Assembly (NCBI RefSeq): GCF_946222985.1
Contig: NZ_CAMIFY010000014.1
Location: 1 to 50,709 of the forward strand
Origin: an uncultured Corynebacterium sp.
GTDB taxonomy: Bacteria > Actinomycetota > Actinomycetes > Mycobacteriales > Mycobacteriaceae
Direction of reading: 5' to 3'
DNA length: 50,709 bases
Part shown: positions 1 through 7,939 of the stretch, piece by piece
How positions within the stretch are numbered: position 1 is the stretch's first letter
How the letters are laid out: each line of letters starts with the position of its first letter
Translations under genes and position numbers: made by a program
The notes under the pieces: model-generated
Seen by the model: the letters and a program-made list of their open reading frames with translations, nothing else
Told to the model about the DNA's origin: nothing
Databases searched by the model: none

Positions 1-67
1 GGCGAGGCGAGCAAGGCGGGCGAGCCGAGCGAGGCGGGGCGGGGCGGGTGCGTCGCGGGGCGGGCGG
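1..67. repeat. GC-rich degenerate repeat at window edge
   Basis: The stretch is built from overlapping GCGAGC / GGGGCGG words with no recognisable ORF. In related genomes rpsI lies just upstream of glmM, so this is probably the spacer behind rpsI (inference). It resembles the short repeats found behind several other genes in this window. Confidence 0.35.
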
Positions 68-234
68 CCGCCGCGAGCGAAGCACTCCATTGTCCACCTG
101 GTGGGGGTGGGGCGGCAACCTTCGGGCAGGGTGGCGATGTAAGGAATCGGCCGTGGTGGCACAATGACCGGATACGTCACATCCGGCGCCGGGCACCGGC
201 GGCGGCCACCCGACGATCAGGAGTTGCAACTGAC

Positions 235-1578
235 ATGGCCCGTCTTTTCGGCACCGACGGTGTCCGCGGACTCGCGAACAAGACCCTCACCGCGCCTTTG
301 GCGATGCGATTGGGGGCCGCCGCGGCGACCGTCCTGACCAGGGACTCCAATCCGGCCAAGCGTCGCCCCACGGCCATCATCGGCCGCGATCCGCGCGTGT
401 CCGGCGAGATGCTCGCCGCGGCGATGGCCGCCGGCATGGCGTCGAAGGGCGTCGACGTGCTGCGCGTCGGCGTGCTGCCGACCCCGGCCGTGGCCTACCT
501 GACGGACGATTACGGCGCGGACATGGGCGTGATGATCTCCGCGTCGCACAATCCGATGCCCGACAACGGCATCAAGTTCTTCGCCGCCGGCGGCACGAAG
601 CTCGACGACACGGTGGAGAAGGAGATCGAGCACGCGCTGATGGGCCTCGAGGACGGCGGCCCGACGGGCACCGGCATCGGCCGCGTCATCGAAGAGGCCA
701 CCGACGGTTTGGATCGCTACCTGTTCCACCTGGCCAAGGCCGTGCCGTCGAAGATCGACGGTCTGCGCGTGGTCGTCGACTGCGCCAACGGCGCCGCCTC
801 CGAGGCCGCGCCGCTGGCCTACGCCGCCGCCGGCGCCGACGTGGTGGCCATCCACCATTCGCCGAACTCGTACAACATCAACGACAACTGCGGTTCGACG
901 CACATCGACGTGCTGCAGAAGGCCGTCCTGGAGCACGGCGCGGACCTGGGCCTGGCCCACGACGGCGACGCCGACCGGTGCCTGGCCGTCGATTCCGAGG
1001 GCAACATCATCGACGGCGACCAGATCATGGCGATCCTCGCGGTGGCGATGAAGGAAGACGGCTTGCTCCACCACAACACGCTGGTGGCCACGGTGATGTC
1101 GAATCTGGGCCTGAAGCTGGCGATGGAGGCCAACGGCATCGATCTGCGCACCACGAAGGTCGGCGACCGCTACGTGCTCGCCGATCTCAACGCCGGCGGG
1201 TATTCGCTCGGCGGCGAGCAGTCGGGGCATTTGGTCATCCCGGATTTCGCGACCACGGGCGACGGCACGCTGACCGGCCTGTACCTGATGTCGCGGATGG
1301 CCAAGACCGGCAAGTCGCTGGCGGAGCTGGCGTCGGTGATGCAGGTGCTGCCGCAGACGCTGATCAACGTGCCGGTCGCGGACAAGTCCAAGATCGGCGA
1401 GGCGCAGGCGGTCAAGGACGCCATCGCCGGCGCCGAGGAGCAGCTCGGTGCGACGGGGCGCGTCCTGCTGCGCCCGTCGGGCACCGAGGAGCTGTTCCGC
1501 GTGATGGTCGAGGCCCCCGACGCCGAGACCGCCCGCCGCATCGCCGGCGAGCTCGCCGCGGTGGTCGCCGCGGTGTAG
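235..1578 (+). CDS. glmM: Phosphoglucosamine mutase GlmM
   Basis: Converts glucosamine-6-phosphate to glucosamine-1-phosphate in the cytoplasm, on the route to UDP-GlcNAc for peptidoglycan and the arabinogalactan linker. The 447-residue protein has the family's usual length. It shows the phosphoserine loop SASHNP (catalytic Ser about residue 104), the Mg-binding DGDADR at 243-248, a sugar-binding GEQSGH and the C-terminal phosphate-binding RPSGTEELFR. The ATG has AGGAG 11 nt upstream. GlmS, the preceding enzyme of the pathway, lies 3.5 kb downstream on the same strand. The gene ends in two stacked hairpins with T-runs. Confidence 0.97.
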   Translation: MARLFGTDGVRGLANKTLTAPLAMRLGAAAATVLTRDSNPAKRRPTAIIGRDPRVSGEMLAAAMAAGMASKGVDVLRVGVLPTPAVAYLTDDYGADMGVMISASHNPMPDNGIKFFAAGGTKLDDTVEKEIEHALMGLEDGGPTGTGIGRVIEEATDGLDRYLFHLAKAVPSKIDGLRVVVDCANGAASEAAPLAYAAAGADVVAIHHSPNSYNINDNCGSTHIDVLQKAVLEHGADLGLAHDGDADRCLAVDSEGNIIDGDQIMAILAVAMKEDGLLHHNTLVATVMSNLGLKLAMEANGIDLRTTKVGDRYVLADLNAGGYSLGGEQSGHLVIPDFATTGDGTLTGLYLMSRMAKTGKSLAELASVMQVLPQTLINVPVADKSKIGEAQAVKDAIAGAEEQLGATGRVLLRPSGTEELFRVMVEAPDAETARRIAGELAAVVAAV

Positions 1579-1586
1579 TTTCTCCC

Positions 1587-1612
1587 GGGCCCTGCCGGGC
1601 CCTCCGTTTTTT
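1587..1612 (+). terminator. Rho-independent terminator of glmM
   Basis: GGGCCC, a 4-nt loop TGCC and GGGCCC are followed after a few bases by six T (1607-1612), 9 nt beyond the glmM stop. Confidence 0.7.
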
Positions 1613-1661
1613 CGCTTGACGACGTCACGGCCGCCACGGTCGGGCGTCGTCAAGCGTTTTT
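1613..1661 (+). terminator. Second glmM terminator, made from an inverted pair of the 11-bp word
   Basis: CGCTTGACGACG (1613-1624) and its exact complement CGTCGTCAAGCG (1645-1656) form a perfect 12-bp stem around a 20-nt loop, followed by T5 (1657-1661). The stem arms are two copies of the GCTTGACGACG word that recurs across the window. Paired uptake sequences form terminators in the same way in Neisseria. Confidence 0.75.
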
Positions 1662-1815
1662 GTTGTCCGTCGCGGAGCATCGGGGTGCTCAAGATCGGTC
1701 GTCACCCCCGGACGGGTCCACCGGGAAAATCCGGGGGAACCGCGCGGCGGTGGGGCGCGTCTAATCCGGTTGGCAATGGCTGATCGATCAATTGGACGGC
1801 GGAGGGGGAGTCGTG

Positions 1816-2163
1816 GTGGACGACATGCGTGGAATGCGGGGCGCGCTCGGCGACGGGGGCGTGGAAGTGACGGGGGACCGGGTCGGGCGGATCGCCGCCG
1901 ACGTGGCCGGGCGAGCCGCCGACGGCGATGCGTCGTGGGCCGGGGTGCCGGGTTTTCGGGCGGGCGCGGCCGGGGCGTCGTTCGCGGACCGGGCGACGCG
2001 GTTGGCGGCGGCGGTGGAGTCGCTGCGCAGCGGCGGGCGGCGGTCGCACGGGGAATTCGCGCGGTACGCGCCGGCGGTGGCCGGCCAGTTCGCGGCGATC
2101 GGCGACGTCGACGCATCGGCGGGCGGGGCCGTGGGCCGCGTCGGCGGCGGTGATGCGCGATGA
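1816..2163 (+). CDS. Small helical protein, possibly an ESX (type VII)-associated factor
   Basis: I do not recognise a named family with certainty. The 115-residue, Ala/Gly/Arg-rich protein reads as two helices around a Trp-containing turn, with a pattern (W..., FRAGAAGASFADRATRL, AAAVESL) reminiscent of EspC/WXG-type proteins. It overlaps the next gene by ATGA, so the two are translationally coupled. GTG 1816 is chosen because GGAGGGGGAG (1801-1810) lies 5 nt upstream; ATG 1825 and GTG 1813 are alternatives. The position directly after glmM matches Rv3440c of M. tuberculosis, where the ESX-4 locus is on the other side of glmM (recalled synteny). A link to secretion is inference. Confidence 0.6.
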   Translation: MDDMRGMRGALGDGGVEVTGDRVGRIAADVAGRAADGDASWAGVPGFRAGAAGASFADRATRLAAAVESLRSGGRRSHGEFARYAPAVAGQFAAIGDVDASAGGAVGRVGGGDAR

Positions 2164-3635
2164 ACGGGGGATTCGTCAGCACCGGGGCCGCGGGCCTGGG
2201 TGGAGTGCTCGCGATGGCCGACGCGTGCGCGGTGCCCTTCGGTGCGGTGCCCGTGGCTCCGTCGGCGGTGCCGCGCGTCACGGCCGCGGCGGCGACGGTC
2301 GACGGGTTCGATCCCGGAGCGTTTTCCGCCGTCGCCGACGGCGTCGACGTGGGGTGCGCCGATGCCGCGGGGGCGGGGTCGGTGGACTTCTCCGGTGTCG
2401 CCGGCGCCGCGGCGGAGGCCATCGCCGATTCGGTGGGCGGGGCGGACGCCGCATGCCTGGATCAGTGGGGCCTCGCGGCGGGGGCGGGCTTCGGTCTGCG
2501 GTGCGCCGGTGATGCGGGGGCGACGGTGGCCGCGGCCGCCGACGAGACGTTGCGCGGCGTGATCGGCGCGGCCGGTGGAGTCCTCGCCGGATGCGAGGCG
2601 GCCTCCGCGATCCCGGGGATGGGGCCGGGGGCCGCGCAGGTGGCGGCGGGAGTGTCGGCGTCGTTGATCGAATGCGTGGAGGGCATCATCGCCGCGCGCG
2701 ACGAGTGCGTCGGCGAGGTGCTCGATTGCGCCATCTCCGACGTCGAATGCGCCGTGGCGGAATCGGAGGCGGCGCCGGTGGCGCAGTGCCCGGAGGTCGT
2801 CGCCGACGACTGCACTGACGCACCAGTTGCCCCGGTTGCCCCGACTGCTCCGAGTGGGCCGGCCGCGCCGTGTGAGCCGGTCGCGCCGGGCGGGTCGCCG
2901 GGAACCGTTCCCGCGGCCGAGCCGTCGGCGCCTGCTCCGCCTGAAGCGCCGACATCTCCTGCAGCGCCTGCTCAACCGAACCCGCCGGCGACACCGACCG
3001 GTCCCACCGGTCCCACCGGACCCGCCGCTTCCGTCGGCCGCCTGGTCGGGGAGGTCACGGCCGGGGTCACCGGAGCCATCGCCGGCGGCATCTCGACGGG
3101 GTTGAACGCGGGACTGTCCGGGGTGGCCGGAATCGCGGGAGGCGGCATGCTCGACTTGTCGATGCCGGGTGCCCCGGATTGCGCGTCTTCCGCACCGGCG
3201 TGCGGGGAACCGGCGCCCGAGCCCGTCGATTGCCCCGCGTCCGAACCGGCGCCGGAGCGGTCCGAATGCCCGGAGCCCGAGCCCGTCGACTGTCCGGAAC
3301 CGGAACCGGAAGCGGCCCCGGCCCCGGAACCGGAACCGGAAGCGGCCCCGGTGCCGGAGCCTGAACCGAAGCCGGAACCCGCACCCGAGCCCGAACCCGA
3401 GCCGTGGGAGCCGCCGCCACCGGCGGGCAAGCTCGAACACATGGACATCGGGGCCGACGGAGGCACCACCGAGTCCGGTGCCGCGCCCGAACCCGAGGCT
3501 GCACCTGCCCCCGCGCCTGATCCGGCGCCCGCGCCTGCACCCGAGCCCGTGCCGGAAGCGGTTCCGGAGACCGCCGACGAACCGGCTCCGGCGCCGGCTC
3601 CGGTGCACGCACCGTCGGCGGGCGGGTGGTCGTGA
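2160..3635 (+). CDS. Ala/Pro/Glu-rich repeat protein (Rv3439c-like)
   Basis: A 491-residue low-complexity protein of unknown function. The first 210 residues are Ala/Gly/Val-rich with an unusual number of cysteines. Residues about 220-290 are Pro/Ala-rich and include a collagen-like GPTGPTGP run. Residues about 295-332 form a Gly/Ala hydrophobic segment that could insert in a membrane. Residues about 345-420 are dominated by EPEP repeats with C-P pairs, and 430-488 by AP/PE repeats. No classical signal peptide is visible. It is the middle gene of a coupled trio (ATGA upstream, TGATG downstream). Size, composition and position match the Ala/Pro-rich Rv3439c (recalled). Whether it is a surface or secreted protein is open. 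Confidence 0.65.
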   Translation: MNGGFVSTGAAGLGGVLAMADACAVPFGAVPVAPSAVPRVTAAAATVDGFDPGAFSAVADGVDVGCADAAGAGSVDFSGVAGAAAEAIADSVGGADAACLDQWGLAAGAGFGLRCAGDAGATVAAAADETLRGVIGAAGGVLAGCEAASAIPGMGPGAAQVAAGVSASLIECVEGIIAARDECVGEVLDCAISDVECAVAESEAAPVAQCPEVVADDCTDAPVAPVAPTAPSGPAAPCEPVAPGGSPGTVPAAEPSAPAPPEAPTSPAAPAQPNPPATPTGPTGPTGPAASVGRLVGEVTAGVTGAIAGGISTGLNAGLSGVAGIAGGGMLDLSMPGAPDCASSAPACGEPAPEPVDCPASEPAPERSECPEPEPVDCPEPEPEAAPAPEPEPEAAPVPEPEPKPEPAPEPEPEPWEPPPPAGKLEHMDIGADGGTTESGAAPEPEAAPAPAPDPAPAPAPEPVPEAVPETADEPAPAPAPVHAPSAGGWS

Positions 3636-3916
3636 TGGCGACGGATCCTCTGCAGAGAGCGCGCTACGACTTCGCGGTCCAGCGCTACCACGACGCCGTC
3701 GCCGTGCGAACGGAGCGACTCGACGCCGAACTGCGCCGCGCCCGCGAGACGTTGGCGGAACTGTCTCGTCGCAAGAACCACGGGCGCAACGGTCACGAGC
3801 GCGGCGACGAAATGCCCGGCACCTCGAACGTCACCGCCGGGGAGTTGCTCGCCCGGGGACTGCTGGTCGCCGAGCGGCGCGGCTCGGTCCGGGCGATCCT
3901 CAACAGGGGAGGGTGA
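3635..3916 (+). CDS. Small hypothetical protein, third gene of the glmM-downstream trio
   Basis: A 93-residue protein with no family I recognise. Residues about 5-50 form a strongly charged, probably coiled-coil helix (RYDFAVQRYHDAV, then RLDAELRRARETLAEL). A basic linker follows, then a short second helix (TAGELLARGLLVAERRG). ATG 3635 overlaps the upstream stop codon as TGATG, which fixes the start and implies co-translation. The transcript ends at a hairpin 11 nt downstream. Confidence 0.6.
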   Translation: MATDPLQRARYDFAVQRYHDAVAVRTERLDAELRRARETLAELSRRKNHGRNGHERGDEMPGTSNVTAGELLARGLLVAERRGSVRAILNRGG

Positions 3917-3927
3917 CGAACGACGAA

Positions 3928-3954
3928 CGCCCCGTCGCACGAGGCGACGGGGCG
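3928..3954. terminator. Hairpin between convergent genes
   Basis: CGCCCCGTCGC (3928-3938) and GCGACGGGGCG (3944-3954) form a perfect 11-bp stem with a 5-nt loop. There is no T-run on either side, so it may work as a bidirectional or intrinsic-like terminator. Confidence 0.55.
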
Positions 3955-3959
3955 GGGAG

Positions 3960-4001
3960 CGCGGAACTTATTGTTCGGAACCTGCTGAGCGGAACCTACT
4001 G
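3960..4001 (-). repeat. Three 14-bp tandem units spanning the stop codon of the minus-strand gene
   Basis: On the minus strand three adjacent units read CAGTAGGTTCCGCT, CAGCAGGTTCCGAA and CAATAAGTTCCGCG. The first contains the last codon and stop (CAG TAG) of the hydrolase-fold gene; the third carries another stop (TAA). Confidence 0.7.
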
Positions 4002-4862
4002 CGCGAGACCGCGGGGCTGACCCGGCAGAGCCACGTACTCGGTCTCGGGCAGCTGGTCGCGCAGCCACTCGAGGCTGCGGTTGGTGATGCCCTTGATGGC
4101 GGTGTCCCGCTCGGCGAAGTCGGAGTACTTCTTCTCGTCGCCGACTGTGGCCAGGATGAAGCCGGTCAGGGCCGACCGGGCGATCTCCTGCTGCTTCACG
4201 CTGGACTTGGAGAAGCCGAGGATGCGGCGGCCCAGCGGGGTCTCGGAGAACCCGTCCTGGGCGGCGTCGTCGACCTCGCGGAAGATCATGTCGCCGGCCC
4301 AGTTGACCGCAAGGCGCTTCGGGTTGCCGCGGTCGAGCCACTGATCCTCGCCCGGGCCGAGCACCAGGCCGGGGCAGTGCACGTTGGTCGCCGCCGCCTC
4401 GGCGGACGGCGCCGTGTCGGCCGGGTACACGCACGACACGGACTTGATGTTGCCGCGACCGGCGGCGGCGAGGACCGCCGCACCGGCCCCCATGCCATGG
4501 CCGGCCAAGCCGAGCTTGGCCGGCGACACCGTCACGTTGCCCTCGCCCAGGCGCACGCCCGCGAGGACCTGCAACGCCGTCTCGAGGTCGTTGGCCAGAC
4601 CACGGTGGTCCGGCACGAACCCGTTTTCGGTGTCCGGCGCCGCCACCGCGATGCCCCACGAGGCCAGATGGCGCAGGGTCGCGTGGTAATCCGCAACGGG
4701 GGAGCGCCAGTCATGGCCGAAGGCGATGCCCGGGATCGCCTTGCCTTCCGCCGGCACGTACACCACGCCGGGCAGCCCGACGTAGGACAGATCGCCGCGG
4801 AGGACCCGATGCGGGCCGCGCTTCGACAGGTTGGAGACGAGGGTCTTCAGATTCTCAGCCAC
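3996..4862 (-). CDS. Alpha/beta-hydrolase-fold protein lacking the usual nucleophile (Rv3438-like)
   Basis: A 288-residue dienelactone-hydrolase-like protein: PGVVYVP strand, GIAFGHDW near residue 50, an APDTENG turn, and the elbow at 121-125. The elbow reads GHGMG where active hydrolases have GxSxG, so the Ser nucleophile position is Gly123. It may therefore be inactive or non-catalytic. It sits between the glmM trio and glmS, transcribed divergently from glmS, as Rv3438 does in M. tuberculosis (recalled). GTG 4862 is chosen because a TATGCT -10 lies 6 nt upstream (leaderless) and the next residues AENLKTL begin the conserved region. No signal peptide is seen. Confidence 0.75.
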   Translation of the reverse strand: MAENLKTLVSNLSKRGPHRVLRGDLSYVGLPGVVYVPAEGKAIPGIAFGHDWRSPVADYHATLRHLASWGIAVAAPDTENGFVPDHRGLANDLETALQVLAGVRLGEGNVTVSPAKLGLAGHGMGAGAAVLAAAGRGNIKSVSCVYPADTAPSAEAAATNVHCPGLVLGPGEDQWLDRGNPKRLAVNWAGDMIFREVDDAAQDGFSETPLGRRILGFSKSSVKQQEIARSALTGFILATVGDEKKYSDFAERDTAIKGITNRSLEWLRDQLPETEYVALPGQPRGLAQ

Positions 4863-4868
4863 GCCGCC

Positions 4869-4874
4869 AGCATA
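4869..4874 (-). promoter_or_regulatory. -10 element, leaderless start of the hydrolase-fold gene
   Basis: TATGCT on the minus strand ends 6 nt before GTG 4862, and no ribosome-binding site lies between. Confidence 0.5.
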
Positions 4875-5036
4875 TCGGCAAGGGCGCACGGCATGTGGGG
4901 CAAGGCCGGGAAAACGTGCGGGAGAGCCGGCGGCGAGGTTCCGCCGGGGCCCGCCGGGGGCCGCGCGAGTCGACCGCGCAGTCGGCGACGTGGCCCGGGT
5001 TCGCCGCACGATGGCGGGAATGTGCGCCGGGATGGT

Positions 5037-5042
5037 TATCCT
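5037..5042 (+). promoter_or_regulatory. -10 element, leaderless start of glmS
   Basis: TATCCT ends 7 nt before the glmS ATG, placing the transcription start at or next to the A of ATG. No Shine-Dalgarno sequence is present. Confidence 0.55.
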
Positions 5043-5049
5043 GTTGGGC

Positions 5050-6924
5050 ATGTGCGGAATCGTGGGATACGTGGGACGGCAGCCGGCGCTCGACATCGCG
5101 GTCGAGGCCCTGCGACGAATGGAGTACCGGGGCTACGACTCGGCGGGCATCGCGATCCTGGACGGGGACGGTGCGGTCAACGTCGAGAAGAAGGCCGGCA
5201 AGCTGGCGAACCTGGAAAACGAGCTGGACGCCACCGGCCGTGACCGGTTCGTCGGGTCGACCGGCATCGGCCACACCCGTTGGGCCACGCACGGCCGCCC
5301 GACCGACGCCAACGCGCACCCGCACGTCTCCTTCGACGGCAAGGTCGCCATCGTCCACAACGGCATCATCGAGAACTTCGCCCCGCTGCGCGCGGAGCTG
5401 GAGGAAGCCGGCGTCGAGCTGCAGTCCGACACCGACTCCGAGGTCGCCTGCCACCTGCTGGCGCGCGCCTACAACGGCGAGGACGCCTCCGGCACCGCCG
5501 GTGATTTCGAGGCCTCCGCCCTGGCGGTGCTCGGTCGCCTCGAGGGTGCGTTCACCCTGCTGTTCACCCACGCCGATCACCCGGATCGCATCATCGCCGC
5601 CCGCCGGTCGACCCCGCTGATCGTCGGCGTCGGCGGCGACGGCATGTACCTGGGTTCCGACGTCGCCGCGTTCATCGCGCACACGAAGGAAGCGGTGGAA
5701 CTCGGCCAGGACAACGTCGTGGTCATCACCGCCGACGACTACAAGATCATGGGCTTCGACGGCGTCGAGCAGGACGGTCGCCCGTTCACCATCGACTGGG
5801 ACCTCGCCGCCGCGGAGAAGGGCGGCTACGACTCCTTCATGATCAAGGAGATCCACGAGCAGCCCGCCGCCGTGCGCGACACCCTCGCCGGCCACCTCGT
5901 CGACGGCCGCATCGTCCTCGACGAGCAGCGGATGACCGACCAGGATCTGCGCGACATCGAGAAGGTCTTCGTCGTCGCCTGCGGCACGGCCTACCACTCG
6001 GGCCTGCTGGCCAAGTACGCCATCGAGCATTGGGTGCGCATCCCGGTCGAGATCGAGGTCGCCTCCGAGTTCCGGTACCGCGATCCGGTGCTCGACCGCC
6101 AGACGCTGGTCGTGGCCATCTCGCAGTCCGGCGAGACCGCCGACACCCTCGAGGCGGTGCGCCACGCCAAGTCGCAGGGCGCCCGCGTGCTGGCGGTGTG
6201 CAACACCAACGGCGCGCAGATCCCGCGCGAGTCGGATGCGGTGCTCTACACCCACGCCGGCCCGGAGATCGGCGTCGCTGCGACGAAGTCGTTCCTGGCG
6301 CAGGTCGCGGCGAACTACCTGGTCGGTTTGGCGCTGGCGCAGGCCCGCGGCACGAAGTACCCGGACGAGGTCACCAGCGAGTACCGCGAGCTGGAGTCGA
6401 TCCCGGAGAAGATCGCGGAGGTCGTCGAGATGCAGGAGGAGGTCTACGACATCGCCCGCGAGCTCGGCGCGATTCCGACGATGCTCTTCCTCGGCCGCCA
6501 CGTCGGTTACCCGGTGGCGTTGGAGGGCGCGCTCAAGCTCAAGGAGCTGGCGTACATCCACGCGGAGGGTTTCCCGGCCGGCGAGCTCAAGCACGGCCCG
6601 ATCGCGCTGATCGAGGATGATCTGCCGGTCGTGGTGGTGGTGCCGTCGCCGAAGGGGCGCGCGGTGCTGCATTCGAAGATCGTGTCCAACATCCAGGAGA
6701 TCCGGGCCCGTGGCGCGAAGACCATCGTCATCGCCGAGAAGGGCGACGAGACGGTGCGCGATTACGCCAACTACCTCATCGAGATCCCGGAGTCGTCGAC
6801 GCTGCTGCAGCCGTTGCTGTCGACGATCCCGATGCAGTTCCTGGCGGCGGAGATCGCGCGCCAGTGCGGCAACGACGACATCGACAAGCCGCGCAACCTG
6901 GCCAAGTCGGTGACGGTGGAGTAG
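5050..6924 (+). CDS. glmS: Glutamine-fructose-6-phosphate aminotransferase GlmS
   Basis: Makes glucosamine-6-phosphate from fructose-6-phosphate and glutamine, the first committed step to UDP-GlcNAc. The protein has 624 residues, the usual length. The start MCGIVGYVG exposes Cys2, the N-terminal nucleophile of the glutaminase domain after Met removal; HTRWATHG and the HNGIIEN loop follow. Two SIS sugar-isomerase domains follow (CGTAYHSG, ISQSGETADT, then LGRHVGYPVALEGALKLKE). The C-terminal KSVTVE is the conserved end. The start is fixed by Cys2, so longer upstream frames are rejected. No glmS ribozyme is seen upstream. Confidence 0.97.
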   Translation: MCGIVGYVGRQPALDIAVEALRRMEYRGYDSAGIAILDGDGAVNVEKKAGKLANLENELDATGRDRFVGSTGIGHTRWATHGRPTDANAHPHVSFDGKVAIVHNGIIENFAPLRAELEEAGVELQSDTDSEVACHLLARAYNGEDASGTAGDFEASALAVLGRLEGAFTLLFTHADHPDRIIAARRSTPLIVGVGGDGMYLGSDVAAFIAHTKEAVELGQDNVVVITADDYKIMGFDGVEQDGRPFTIDWDLAAAEKGGYDSFMIKEIHEQPAAVRDTLAGHLVDGRIVLDEQRMTDQDLRDIEKVFVVACGTAYHSGLLAKYAIEHWVRIPVEIEVASEFRYRDPVLDRQTLVVAISQSGETADTLEAVRHAKSQGARVLAVCNTNGAQIPRESDAVLYTHAGPEIGVAATKSFLAQVAANYLVGLALAQARGTKYPDEVTSEYRELESIPEKIAEVVEMQEEVYDIARELGAIPTMLFLGRHVGYPVALEGALKLKELAYIHAEGFPAGELKHGPIALIEDDLPVVVVVPSPKGRAVLHSKIVSNIQEIRARGAKTIVIAEKGDETVRDYANYLIEIPESSTLLQPLLSTIPMQFLAAEIARQCGNDDIDKPRNLAKSVTVE

Positions 6925-6945
6925 TTCCCTTCCCGCGCCGGGGCA

Positions 6946-6988
6946 GCCGGGGTTCGGATCGCTTTGCGACGGTCCGGGCCCCGGCTTT
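6946..6988 (+). terminator. glmS terminator carrying GCTTTGCGACG in its loop
   Basis: GCCGGGG (6946-6952) pairs with CCCCGGC (6979-6985). Inside this, CGGATC (6955-6960) pairs with GGTCCG (6971-6976, one G-U pair). The word GCTTTGCGACG (6961-6971) occupies the loop, and TTT follows the stem. It lies between convergent glmS and the EamA gene. Confidence 0.65.
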
Positions 6989-7009
6989 CGCGTTCCCGCA
7001 CCCGCCGGG

Positions 7010-7897
7010 TCAGTCCAGCGGGCGGGGCGTGGCCGGTGGCCGCGGGCGGCGGGTGGCCAGTGCGACGCCGATGGCCACGGGCACGCACATGGCGAACACG
7101 ATGGGGGAGGCGTCTTCGCCGAGGATGACCGCGCCCAGGACGATGCTGATCAGCGGAGGCAGGAAGTGGGCCACGGCGGCGCGGTCGGGGCCGGCGTAGC
7201 GGATGAGCTGGAGCCACATGGTCATCGCGAGGATGGAGGCGCCGACGATGAGGTACGCCTCGGCGATGAGGAACGGCGCGTCGAGGGTGGGGGCGTCCTC
7301 GAACAGCACGGCCACGGCGAGGGCGGGCACGCCGGCGGCCAGCGATTGGATGCCCGTCGACAGCCAGGGGCTGCCCGGCGGGACGAGCACGGGCGTGAGG
7401 ATCGTGCCGGCGACCAGGCACGACACCGCGCCGAGGCTGATGCCGACGCCGAGCCAGTCGGTTTCGCCGGAGTCCAGGCGGGTCCAGGCGGAACCGACGA
7501 CGCCGAGGAATCCGAGCACGCACCCGATCCATTGGGTGATCAGCAGCGAGCGCCCGCGCAGCGCGGAGATCACCAGCACGGCCAGCGGCGTCAGGGCGGT
7601 GACGATGGCGCCCATGCCGGCGGACAGGTGCGGCATCGCGGTGGCCATCAGGCCGAGGTAGCCGGCGTTGTTGAGCAGGCCGATGACGGCGGTGCCGGCC
7701 AGTCCCCGGCGCGTCAGCGCGGTGCGCGCGCCCCAGGCGGCGGCGATCATCACCACGCCGGCGACGGTGCAGCGGATGCCGACGATCGTGAACGCTTCGG
7801 CCGATTCGGTGGCCACCTTCATGGCCACGAAGGCGCCGGACCACAGGGTCGCCCAGATCAGCGTCAGCGCGCCCATGCGCAGCGGGGAAATGGTCAA
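7010..7897 (-). CDS. EamA/DMT-family membrane transporter
   Basis: A 295-residue integral membrane protein with about ten hydrophobic segments and the two-fold EamA repeat of the drug/metabolite transporter superfamily (LIWATLWSGAFVAMKVA near the N-terminus; HFLPPLISIVLGAVILGE in the second half). Substrates of this family range from amino acids to drugs and cannot be read from the sequence. TTG 7897 is favoured because AAAGG lies 9 nt upstream; ATG 7876 is an alternative. It is the last gene of the minus-strand unit, 42 nt behind the ABC permease, so joint regulation with the exporter is likely. Confidence 0.85.
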   Translation of the reverse strand: MTISPLRMGALTLIWATLWSGAFVAMKVATESAEAFTIVGIRCTVAGVVMIAAAWGARTALTRRGLAGTAVIGLLNNAGYLGLMATAMPHLSAGMGAIVTALTPLAVLVISALRGRSLLITQWIGCVLGFLGVVGSAWTRLDSGETDWLGVGISLGAVSCLVAGTILTPVLVPPGSPWLSTGIQSLAAGVPALAVAVLFEDAPTLDAPFLIAEAYLIVGASILAMTMWLQLIRYAGPDRAAVAHFLPPLISIVLGAVILGEDASPIVFAMCVPVAIGVALATRRPRPPATPRPLD

Positions 7898-7939
7898 GGG
7901 TCCGGGCCTTTCGGGTCGTCGTCGACAACCCGGGGAACA

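Noticed and set aside
217..1692. 491-codon antisense ORF opposite glmM
   Set aside because: Shadow frame caused by high GC at third codon positions; the sequence is His/Arg/Gly-rich nonsense, while the opposite strand encodes a clear GlmM.
4831..5049. N-terminal extension of glmS by 73 codons
   Set aside because: GlmS needs Met-Cys at its start because Cys2 is the catalytic nucleophile; the extension also runs through the promoter.
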